From positions 1-9,256 of the forward strand of contig JASFWK010000086.1 in the NCBI GenBank assembly GCA_050049355.1: a DNA stretch of 9,256 nucleotides, written 5' to 3'. The number at the start of each line of letters is the position of its first letter. The first letter of the stretch is position 1. The translations under genes were made by a program, and so were the position numbers. Below the pieces are notes generated by a model that saw only the letters and a program-made list of their open reading frames with translations, was not told the origin of the DNA and did no database searches. Source of the stretch: JASFWK01 sp050049355 (lineage in GTDB: Bacteria > Chloroflexota > Anaerolineae > B4-G1 > DUEL01). Shown piece after piece: positions 1 through 5,210 of the stretch.

Positions 1-638
1 TGAACCTTCTCCAGCGGCACGCCGGGGTGCAGGGCAGTGAGCCGCATCCTCCCCTCCGCGAAGTCGAACTGACCCAGGTTGGTCACCAGATACCGAGGAC
101 CAGCGCCTGCGCGGCGATCCGGACTGTGCCCTAGCCCACTCACGAAGTCCACCCGCTCGACAAAGACTGCTCGACTGTGACGAGGGACATAGAGGTAGAC
201 CTGGTCCGAGAAGGTAGTGACGTCGGCAATCCCCCCGCAGCCTGGCAGCCGGAACCGGGGTCGGTAGTAATTCTCCCCGATGACCACGTTGTTGAAGTTG
301 CCAGCGGCGTCAACCTGGCCGGGGCGGAAGAACTCCTTGAGATGCAGGCTGGGGAGGAGCTCACAGGCAGCTCGGGCGAACCCCAGCCGCATCATCGCCT
401 GCTTCAGCCACAGCTCCTCGACGCGAGCCAACCCCAAAGGCGCAGGTTCGCGGACGAGTGCATTGGCGATGGCAGAGGCGAACTGGAGACTGGGGGCATG
501 AGTGTGCTTGGCCAATAAGTAGCCCGCCATCACCAGCGGGGTGGCAATTCCCTGAGCTACCACCTCGCCGTCGGTGATCTGGCGGGCAATACAGACGCAG
601 ATTAGTTCGTCAACCGCGAAGTCGGTTGGCAGGCTCAT
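1..638 (-). CDS. GctB/IpdB-family CoA-transferase-like beta subunit (3' end outside window)
   Basis: My reading of the complement from ATG at 638-636 gives 212 uninterrupted codons to the window edge. The product looks like the beta subunit of class I CoA-transferases of the glutaconate CoA-transferase B / IpdB type. Visible family landmarks are an N-terminal DELICVCIARQITDGE stretch, a GCGGIADVTTFSDQVY glycine-rich segment, AVFVERVDFVSGLG, and a LVTNLGQFDF...LHPGV segment close to mycobacterial IpdB. These proteins work as alpha/beta pairs. No alpha subunit is encoded upstream, so a partner would lie further left or elsewhere. The catalytic Glu of GctB (in a VESG motif) aligns with Ala56 in QFASAIANAL, so a classical CoA transfer mechanism is unlikely; IpdB also lacks it, and IpdAB is a CoA-ester hydrolase. 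The Shine-Dalgarno match is poor (AATCAGG directly before ATG). In-frame TTG codons lie upstream but are less likely starts. Family is firm; substrate is unknown. Confidence 0.86.
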   Translation of the reverse strand, partial: MSLPTDFAVDELICVCIARQITDGEVVAQGIATPLVMAGYLLAKHTHAPSLQFASAIANALVREPAPLGLARVEELWLKQAMMRLGFARAACELLPSLHLKEFFRPGQVDAAGNFNNVVIGENYYRPRFRLPGCGGIADVTTFSDQVYLYVPRHSRAVFVERVDFVSGLGHSPDRRAGAGPRYLVTNLGQFDFAEGRMRLTALHPGVPLEKV

Positions 639-649
639 CCTGATTGATT

Positions 650-663
650 TTCCCAATTGGGAA
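650..663. promoter_or_regulatory. Perfect 14-bp palindrome before the GctB-like start codon
   Basis: TTCCCAATTGGGAA is its own reverse complement and ends 11 bases before the ATG at 638. It could be a DNA operator or an RNA hairpin within the ribosome footprint. In RNA, its CCCAA arm (661-657) can instead pair with TTGGG at 678-674, so two hairpins compete. The function is inference. Confidence 0.45.
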
Positions 664-722
664 GCGTTCAACCCCCAAGATCCCGCAAACGGCCAATGAA
701 TCCCAGAGGTCCCTGCCTGTTC

Positions 723-818
723 TCCGCATACTGCCGTCAACAAGGAAGATTCCCTTGATCTAGCGAGATGCGGAAGGTAGGCTCAGTGTGGCTCGTAAAC
801 CCACGCGGAAGGCCTACC
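723..818 (-). promoter_or_regulatory. Structured 5' leader: two adjacent helices, riboswitch or leader-RNA candidate
   Basis: On the minus strand GGTAGGC (818-812) pairs perfectly with GCCTACC (782-776), enclosing a small hairpin with arms GTGG (804-801) and CCAC (791-788). After one unpaired base, TCCGCAT (774-768) pairs perfectly with ATGCGGA (729-723), enclosing a hairpin with arms CAAGG (757-753) and CCTTG (745-741). The predicted transcription start of the upstream promoter falls on base 818, the first base of helix 1. The remaining leader to the ATG at 638 contains the alternative hairpins described for 650-663. I do not recognise a known riboswitch class. Pairing is seen in the sequence; an RNA function is inference. 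Confidence 0.4.
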
Positions 819-824
819 AGCCAT

Positions 825-853
825 ATTGTAGCACCAGTACCCCCAGAACACAA
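825..853 (-). promoter_or_regulatory. Predicted promoter of the GctB-like gene
   Basis: The complement reads TTGTGT (853-848), a 17-base spacer, then TACAAT (830-825) preceded by TGC, which makes an extended -10. The -35 match is modest (TTG only), but the -10 matches five of six. Transcription would start near 818. A 10-bp palindrome TTTGCGCAAA sits upstream at 869-878, about 50-60 bases before the start site, where an activator could bind. Confidence 0.55.
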
Positions 854-927
854 ATCCTTTTCGGGCGATTTGCGCAAACCCACCAAGCAAGAGCCCCCCC
901 ACAAGTCAATCCTTGATGTGGCTAGCT

Positions 928-1782
928 CTACAACCCTCGCTCCCAGATGATGATCTTCTCCTTCAAAGGACGAAACCCAAACCGGCGGTAGAGGCGCTGG
1001 GAGGATCTGTTGCTCTCCTGGGTGTTCAGCGTCACCTCTTCCACGCCCTGCTCCCACAGCTGGTTCAGCACCCCGACCAGCAGAAGCGCCCCGATCCCCT
1101 CCCCCTGAAACGACGGTCCGACCGCCAGCCGATCGATGTGGGCATGGCCCTCCGCTGCCCGGCCCGTCACATACCCAACGCACCGCCCGGCTCTCTCCGC
1201 CACCAGGAAGGAGGTCGACATCCGTCGAGCCCGATCCAGCGTCAGTTTGCTGAGCCACCAGGGAGGAGTGAAAGCCCCACGATCCACCCGCGCGACCGAC
1301 TCAATGTCCTCGGTTCGCACCTCACGGAGATAGACGTCCGGAACGGAGATCACCGGCAGATCGCGGTCTTCCTTCAATAGATTGACGATCCGACCCGTCT
1401 GCCGGAACCCGCGTGTCTGCAGGGCAGGGCCCGCCCATTCCCCTGCATCCATCCAGGCCAGCACGCGAGCGCCCCGTCGACGCAGAGCACTCCTCATCAA
1501 CGGAAGGCAGCAATCCAGCCAAACGCCCACCTCGACTCCGTCGGACACGGCCCCCAGCATCACCCAGGCGACAGGCCCCACGTCGGGATAGCTCAAGAGT
1601 GCACCCGTCGGGCGACCGCCGACCAGCGTCAGCAGGAAGATATCCTGCCCGAGATACTCAGCCCACCACCCAATGCGCACAGTGGTCCTGGCGACGCTGG
1701 ATAGGAGACCTCGTATGGCGATCTCGTCGGCCGGCCTGGCGATACGGGCCGTCATCCGGGGAGAGAGTTCGAGCATTCCCAT
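928..1782 (-). CDS. Tandem GNAT-family N-acetyltransferase
   Basis: A 284-residue protein if started at ATG 1782. The C-terminal half (about residues 145-284) is a clear GNAT fold of RimI type. Its motif A reads IDRLAVGPSFQGEGIGALLL, with the QGEGIG acetyl-CoA pyrophosphate loop, followed by LNTQESNRSSQRLYRRFGF, the usual motif B with the conserved Tyr. The N-terminal half looks like a degenerate second GNAT domain without that loop. GNAT enzymes move an acetyl group from acetyl-CoA to an amine; the substrate here cannot be told. The open frame extends upstream to 1827, but that would run through the predicted promoter. ATG 1782 or ATG 1776 is preferred; AGGGG at 1789-1785 is better spaced for 1776. 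The gene stands alone, divergent from the acyl-CoA synthetase. No intrinsic terminator was found after it. Confidence 0.85.
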   Translation of the reverse strand: MGMLELSPRMTARIARPADEIAIRGLLSSVARTTVRIGWWAEYLGQDIFLLTLVGGRPTGALLSYPDVGPVAWVMLGAVSDGVEVGVWLDCCLPLMRSALRRRGARVLAWMDAGEWAGPALQTRGFRQTGRIVNLLKEDRDLPVISVPDVYLREVRTEDIESVARVDRGAFTPPWWLSKLTLDRARRMSTSFLVAERAGRCVGYVTGRAAEGHAHIDRLAVGPSFQGEGIGALLLVGVLNQLWEQGVEEVTLNTQESNRSSQRLYRRFGFRPLKEKIIIWERGL

Positions 1783-1789
1783 CGCCCCT

Positions 1790-1818
1790 ACTGTAGCACG
1801 TTCCCTAACCAGAGACAA
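1790..1818 (-). promoter_or_regulatory. Predicted promoter of the GNAT gene, near-leaderless
   Basis: The complement reads TTGTCT (1818-1813), a 17-base spacer, and TACAGT (1795-1790) with an extended -10 TGC. Each hexamer matches four of six consensus bases. The expected start site is near 1783, directly at ATG 1782 and seven bases from ATG 1776, so the mRNA would have almost no leader. Confidence 0.5.
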
Positions 1819-1899
1819 GAAGACCACGATGGAACCGAAATCACTTCACAGAAGCTGCACAGACCGAGTTCATTGACACAGCCACCACCTCGAGCTGCT

Positions 1900-2129
1900 T
1901 CAGGCAAGCTCATCCGCGGGATAGATGCCCCAAGGAGGAGCAGCCCATATGCCGTCTGCAAACTTGATATACTGCGCCGGGTACCTGGCAAGTCGAGAGC
2001 CTTGACCCACTCCTCACAAAGGCGGAGGTGGTAGTGTATCTTTGATTCAGGAAACTCGGCCGCGATCGTTTCGGGCTTGCGGGATTCCGCTTCACTGCAC
2101 CGAAAATCAGCATCTAGAAGCGCCCGCAC
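1900..2129 (-). pseudogene. Probable frameshifted remnant of an unidentified small gene
   Basis: On the minus strand, one frame from GTG 2129 gives protein-like sequence containing ETIAAEFPESKIHYHLRL and CEEWVKAL. After about position 1993 that frame loses its natural character, while another frame reads LARYPAQYIKFADGIW and then AAPPWGIYPADELA up to a TGA at 1902-1900. A loss of one base near 1993 would join the two into one continuous peptide. The upstream frame is closed by TAA near 2147, so the fragment is short. I do not recognise the family. It could also be chance, or a sequencing error in a real small gene. The reading is based on amino-acid composition only. Confidence 0.35.
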
Positions 2130-2227
2130 TCCCCAGATGGCCCTTTAGGGATGAGAAAGGGAGGTCGCGTATGGGGCCGCTTGGAGGCTTCCGAGTCTCC
2201 TGAGGGAAGGATACGCCACCGCGGAGG

Positions 2228-2256
2228 TTGCCATTTCTGCCCTGTCCTGCTAAAAT
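2228..2256 (+). promoter_or_regulatory. Near-consensus promoter of the acyl-CoA synthetase gene
   Basis: TTGCCA (2228-2233), a spacer of exactly 17 bases, and TAAAAT (2251-2256). Each hexamer matches five of six consensus bases, and TGC precedes the -10 to make it extended. Transcription would start near 2263, giving a leader of about 125 bases before ATG 2389. A second, weaker candidate is TTGACC at 2270-2275 with TTAATT at 2293-2298. Confidence 0.65.
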
Positions 2257-2265
2257 CGGCCTCCG

Positions 2266-2283
2266 TGACTTGACCCCAAGTCA
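2266..2283. promoter_or_regulatory. Inverted repeat just downstream of the synthetase start site (operator candidate)
   Basis: TGACTTG (2266-2272) and CAAGTCA (2277-2283) are perfect inverted arms around a 4-base ACCC centre. The repeat lies at about +4 to +21 from the predicted start site, a classical repressor position, and overlaps the weaker second -35. It could also fold as a short hairpin at the mRNA 5' end. No regulator gene is visible in the window. Confidence 0.45.
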
Positions 2284-2388
2284 GGACGGTGATTAATTTC
2301 AAGGATGCCGGACTTTGAGGGCGCCCATCCGTGAAACCCGTACATCCAGAATCAGTCAGCAAGTTACACACATATTTTGGCGGGAGAC

Positions 2389-4488
2389 ATGAAACCTCTT
2401 TTCTACCCTGAGAGCATCGTCGTCATCGGTGTGTCGGAGAAACCCGACAACTTGGCCAGCAACGTGATCGCCAACCTGCGTGCCTTTGACTACCAGGGCG
2501 ACCTCTATGCTGTGGGCCGGCAGCAAGGAGAGGTCCACGGCGTGAAGATCGTTCCCTCGCTGGACCATGTGCCCACCGGATTGGACTTGGCGGTCATCCT
2601 CACACCGGCTCCCGTGGTGGCTGAGCTCATGGAGGCTTGTGGGCGAAAGGGCATTCGCTGGGTGGTCGTTCAGTCCGGCGGCTTCAGCGAGTTCTCCGAA
2701 GAAGGTCGGCAATTGGAGGAGCAGCTGCTGGAGATAGCCCGTCGCTGGGGAATCCGCCTTGTGGGTCCCAACTGCATCAGCGTCGTCAACCTGGAGGCAG
2801 GGGTCTGTCTCCCCTTTGCCTCCATATCCCCGAAGCTTGCTCGCCTCGGATCGGCGTCGGTCCTGGCCCAGAGCGGAGGCGTCTCTGTCACCTACCTGGA
2901 CCGCCTCTCGGCCGCCGGCGTGGGGGTCAACAAGGTGGTCAGCATGGGCAACAAGACCGACCTGGACGAGACGGACTACCTGGCCTACCTGCTCGAGGAC
3001 AGAGGAACAGAGATGATCTGCCTATATCTGGAGTCCATCGATGATGGGCGGCAGTTGATGGACTATGCGCGCTCCTCCACCAAACCTCTCATCGTCCACA
3101 AGGCCAACCGGGGGGAGACCAGCCAGCGCATCGCCCTCTCCCACACAGCGGCTCTGGCCGATGATGACCGCATCGTGAGCGGAGCCTTCCGTCAAGCGGG
3201 CATCCTGCGCGCAGAGGACTTCCGGGACGCGGTGGCGATCGCCCAGGGACTGGCCCTCCCGCCAGTCGAAGGAGATGATCTGGTGATCATATCTCGCTCC
3301 GGCGGTCACGCCGTAGTGGCTGCCGACGCGGCGGAGCACCACGGCTTCCGGCTCTCCCCTATCCCAGGGGACTTCACCCAGCAGGTGCGGGAGCTCTTCC
3401 GCGCCGACGTCATCGCACCCACCAATCCCCTCGACCTGGGGGTGATCTTCGACTTCGATCTCTACGCCCGAATCGTGGAGCAGTGTCTGAGCACGCTGGC
3501 GCCGGACGCGATCCTCTTGATCAACACCTACAGCCTTGCTGAGGCAGAGGGAGCTCACCGCCTGGCCCAGCGAGTGGAAGAGATCGTGCAGACCACACAA
3601 TGCCCCGTTGCCTTCTGCGTGTTTCCCCAGGGGGACGAGGCGCAGGCGCTTCAGCACGAGGTCGGCTTACCCATCTTCACCGAGATCGAGGAGGCGGTGC
3701 GGGGTTTGGCCGCCTCCCGCGATTGGCACCGCTGGCGCGCCCGCCGCGCTGAAGCCTCTCCTTATCCAACCGACTGGGCGTCGCCGTCCCCAGAGGCGGC
3801 GCGGCTGTTGACAGAACCGGGTGTGCTCACAACAGATCAGTCGCTAGCCCTCTGCCAGACCTACGGCATCCCTGTCGCTCCCTGGAGGGTCGCTGCTGAC
3901 CCAGAGGAGGCGGTCCGGGCAGCAGACGGGTTGCGCTATCCCGTGGCCCTCAAGGTCCTCTCGGCTGATGTGACCCATAAATCAGATGTGGGCGGGGTGG
4001 CATTGGGATTGGGAGATGCGGCCGCAGTCCGCCGGGAGGCGGAGGCGATGCTGATGGAGTACCCTGCGTTGATGGTGCAGCGCATGGCCAATTCAGGAAT
4101 AGAGGTGATCGTGGGCGGCAAGCGGGATCCCACCTTCGGCCCAGTAGTGATGTTTGGCGTGGGCGGTGTCCACGTCGAGGTCTTCGACGATGTCTCCTTT
4201 CGCGTCGCCCCTCTCACCCAGGCTGATGCGGAAGAGATGATTGAAGAGGTGCGCGGAAGCCGGCTGCTGGAGGGCATACGCGGGGGGAGACCGGTGGATG
4301 AGGATTCGGTGGTCGAGGCGCTGCTCGCCCTCTCGCAGATGATGATGGAGAATCCCCAACTGGTCGAGGTGGACCTCAACCCGCTCTTGGTCTTCGAGGA
4401 GCAAGCGATGGCGGTGGATGCGCGGGCGGTCGTGAAGAATCAATCGCGACGATCGCGCGCTTTACAAAATCGTCATGTTGGGCTATAA
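2389..4488 (+). CDS. Acyl-CoA synthetase (ADP-forming), fused alpha-beta (acetate--CoA ligase type)
   Basis: A 699-residue enzyme expected to run acyl-CoA + ADP + phosphate to acid + CoA + ATP, in the cytoplasm. Domain order is an N-terminal CoA-binding Rossmann domain (IVVIGVSEKPDNLASN, residues about 1-130), succinyl-CoA-ligase-like domains (about 145-460), and a C-terminal ATP-grasp domain (about 475-690), the usual layout of single-chain ACD enzymes. The phospho-histidine of the alpha part is His252 in ALSHTAALA; many relatives have SHTGALAG, so the Gly is Ala here. The swinging-loop His of the ATP-grasp part is His530 in VTHKSDVGGVALG. Both are present, so it should be catalytic, unlike the inactive synthetase half of Pat/YfiQ-type protein acetyltransferases, and it has no fused GNAT domain. 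ATG 2389 matches the family start; GGGAG is only two bases away, so initiation context is odd. An in-frame TTG at 2377 is an alternative. Which acyl group it uses cannot be told. Confidence 0.9.
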   Translation: MKPLFYPESIVVIGVSEKPDNLASNVIANLRAFDYQGDLYAVGRQQGEVHGVKIVPSLDHVPTGLDLAVILTPAPVVAELMEACGRKGIRWVVVQSGGFSEFSEEGRQLEEQLLEIARRWGIRLVGPNCISVVNLEAGVCLPFASISPKLARLGSASVLAQSGGVSVTYLDRLSAAGVGVNKVVSMGNKTDLDETDYLAYLLEDRGTEMICLYLESIDDGRQLMDYARSSTKPLIVHKANRGETSQRIALSHTAALADDDRIVSGAFRQAGILRAEDFRDAVAIAQGLALPPVEGDDLVIISRSGGHAVVAADAAEHHGFRLSPIPGDFTQQVRELFRADVIAPTNPLDLGVIFDFDLYARIVEQCLSTLAPDAILLINTYSLAEAEGAHRLAQRVEEIVQTTQCPVAFCVFPQGDEAQALQHEVGLPIFTEIEEAVRGLAASRDWHRWRARRAEASPYPTDWASPSPEAARLLTEPGVLTTDQSLALCQTYGIPVAPWRVAADPEEAVRAADGLRYPVALKVLSADVTHKSDVGGVALGLGDAAAVRREAEAMLMEYPALMVQRMANSGIEVIVGGKRDPTFGPVVMFGVGGVHVEVFDDVSFRVAPLTQADAEEMIEEVRGSRLLEGIRGGRPVDEDSVVEALLALSQMMMENPQLVEVDLNPLLVFEEQAMAVDARAVVKNQSRRSRALQNRHVGL

Positions 4489-4489
4489 T
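4461..4489 (+). promoter_or_regulatory. Strong greA promoter overlapping the synthetase stop codon
   Basis: TTTACA (4461-4466), a 17-base spacer, and TATAAT (4484-4489), a perfect -10. The stop codon TAA of the synthetase gene (4486-4488) lies inside the -10 hexamer. The expected start site is near 4496, giving greA a leader of about 175 bases. Confidence 0.75.
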
Positions 4490-4502
4490 CAACTGGAGAA
4501 CT

Positions 4503-4528
4503 AACTGAGAGGAGCTCCTCTCAGTTTT
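4503..4528 (+). terminator. Perfect palindromic hairpin with short T-run: terminator of the synthetase gene, also in the greA leader
   Basis: Bases 4503-4526 are a perfect 24-base palindrome centred on AGCT, followed by a T-run at 4525-4528 that ends in CG. It sits 14 bases after the synthetase stop, as expected of an intrinsic terminator, though the T-run is short. It also lies at about +8 to +33 from the greA start site, so greA transcripts must pass through it. A role as a protein-binding site is equally possible. Confidence 0.6.
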
Positions 4529-4606
4529 CGTAGTACGTGAAGCAAGCCACCGACCAGAAGAAACATCTCAATTCCTGTATGGATTTGGTCAGTCCACTGT
4601 TCCCAA

Positions 4607-4637
4607 GGCCACAGCGCTGAATGCCTGCTGCGTGGCC
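4607..4637 (+). other. Second hairpin in the greA leader
   Basis: GGCCAC (4607-4612) and GTGGCC (4632-4637) are perfect inverted arms with a 19-base interior that can add AGC/GCT pairs. It lies about 32 bases before the greA ATG. There is no T-run, so it is not an intrinsic terminator. A role is not established. Confidence 0.3.
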
Positions 4638-4669
4638 GACATTGGAGCCCTTGAGGAAACGGACGAGCT

Positions 4670-5137
4670 ATGAGCGAACAGGGAGTATATCTCACCCGTG
4701 AGGGATACGACAAACTAGAAGCTGAGTTGGAGCACCTGCGCAACGTTCGCCGCCAAGAGGTAGCCCTCCGGCTCCACAATGCATTGGAAGACGGAGACCT
4801 GCTGGAGAACGCCGAGCTGGAAGCGGCGCGGAACGAGCAAGCCTTTGTCGAGGGGCGCATTCTGGAACTGGAGACGCTTCTGGGCAGGGCTGAGGTTATC
4901 GAGAAGAGCGTCTCAGGCGAAATAGTGGGGGTATGCAGCAAGGTGACCATCGTTGAAGGAGATGGGCCGCCCGAAGTCTACCACATTGTTGGCTCTGCAG
5001 AAGCTTCTCCCTCCGACGGCAAGATCTCCTACGAGTCTCCCATCGGAAAGGCCCTCATGGGTCACCGCGTGGGCGACGAGGTCACGGTAAGCGCTCCCGA
5101 CGGTGTGTTGGTCTTCCACATATCTGAGATCAATTAG
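4670..5137 (+). CDS. greA: Transcription elongation factor GreA
   Basis: A 155-residue protein of normal GreA length. GreA enters the secondary channel of RNA polymerase and stimulates cleavage of backtracked RNA so that stalled complexes can resume. The N-terminal coiled-coil hairpin spans about residues 8-75 and carries the tip motif DGDLLENAE, with Asp43 and Glu46 matching the metal-coordinating Asp41 and Glu44 of E. coli GreA. The motif usually continues NAEY; here it is NAEL. The C-terminal FKBP-like domain (about 80-155) includes VTIVEGDGPPEVYHIVG and ESPIGKALMGHRVGDEV. No strong Shine-Dalgarno sequence is seen; GAGG and GGACGAG lie upstream. It has its own promoter and a 175-base leader with two hairpins, and is closed by a terminator before lysS. 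Confidence 0.95.
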   Translation: MSEQGVYLTREGYDKLEAELEHLRNVRRQEVALRLHNALEDGDLLENAELEAARNEQAFVEGRILELETLLGRAEVIEKSVSGEIVGVCSKVTIVEGDGPPEVYHIVGSAEASPSDGKISYESPIGKALMGHRVGDEVTVSAPDGVLVFHISEIN

Positions 5138-5158
5138 CCGCCGTTGACAGCGGAACCG

Positions 5159-5189
5159 AACGTCCGCCCAAGGAGTGCGGGCGTTTTTT
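5159..5189 (+). terminator. Intrinsic terminator between greA and lysS
   Basis: AACGTCCGC (5159-5167) pairs with GCGGGCGTT (5177-5185) over nine positions with one G-T wobble, around a 9-base loop, and the T-run continues to 5189. It starts 21 bases after the greA stop and ends 21 bases before the lysS ATG. No good lysS promoter is visible in between, so lysS probably depends on read-through, making this a partial terminator or attenuator. Confidence 0.75.
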
Positions 5190-5196
5190 GTATCCG

Positions 5197-5202
5197 AAGG
5201 AG
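5197..5202 (+). promoter_or_regulatory. Ribosome binding site that decides the lysS start
   Basis: AAGGAG ends eight bases before ATG 5211, an ideal Shine-Dalgarno arrangement. It argues against the in-frame GTG at 5175, which lies inside the loop of the preceding terminator hairpin. That loop carries a second copy of AAGGAGT (5170-5176). Confidence 0.8.
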
Positions 5203-5210
5203 TCCACCCG

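Larger units (their letters stand above)
1783..2388. other. Divergent intergenic region between GNAT and acyl-CoA synthetase genes
   Basis: No intact gene was recognised in these roughly 600 bases. They hold the GNAT promoter at the left edge, a coding remnant on the minus strand (1900-2129), and the synthetase promoter with its inverted repeat at 2228-2283. Between 2284 and 2388 is a leader of about 105 bases without clear secondary structure. The open frame at 2114-2371 on the minus strand has an unnatural composition and no recognisable domain. Confidence 0.6.

Noticed and set aside
140..518. Open frames on both strands inside the GctB-like gene (for example plus 177-518)
   Set aside because: They have low-complexity Ser/Arg/Pro-rich products and overlap the convincing minus-strand CoA-transferase-like reading.
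776..818. A tRNA or tRNA-like gene, since a 7-bp helix closes over a small arm
   Set aside because: The element is only 43 bases and lacks D and anticodon arms and the TTCRA loop.
899..921. Hairpin CCACA/TGTGG just after the GNAT stop as its terminator
   Set aside because: Only five perfect pairs, followed on the minus strand by a G-run instead of T residues.
913..1796. Plus-strand open frames opposite the GNAT gene
   Set aside because: The GNAT frame has the acetyl-CoA loop and motif B; the opposite products show no domain and are antisense shadows.
2114..2371. Minus-strand frame of 85 codons upstream of the synthetase
   Set aside because: Its composition is unnatural, it lacks a ribosome site, and it covers the synthetase promoter.
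3022..3657. A 211-codon minus-strand frame inside the synthetase gene, and similar ones opposite lysS (5226-6005, 6045-6692)
   Set aside because: Long antisense frames are common in GC-rich genes. None has a recognisable motif or start context, and all overlap genes with full family motifs.
928..4488. GNAT plus ADP-forming synthetase as a split Pat/YfiQ-like protein acetyltransferase
   Set aside because: The two genes are divergent and have separate promoters, the GNAT protein is a tandem RimI-like type, and the synthetase keeps both catalytic histidines, so a metabolic enzyme is the simpler reading.
4579..4620. A 13-codon upstream frame in the greA leader
   Set aside because: No ribosome binding site and no sign of selection; short frames of this kind are expected by chance.
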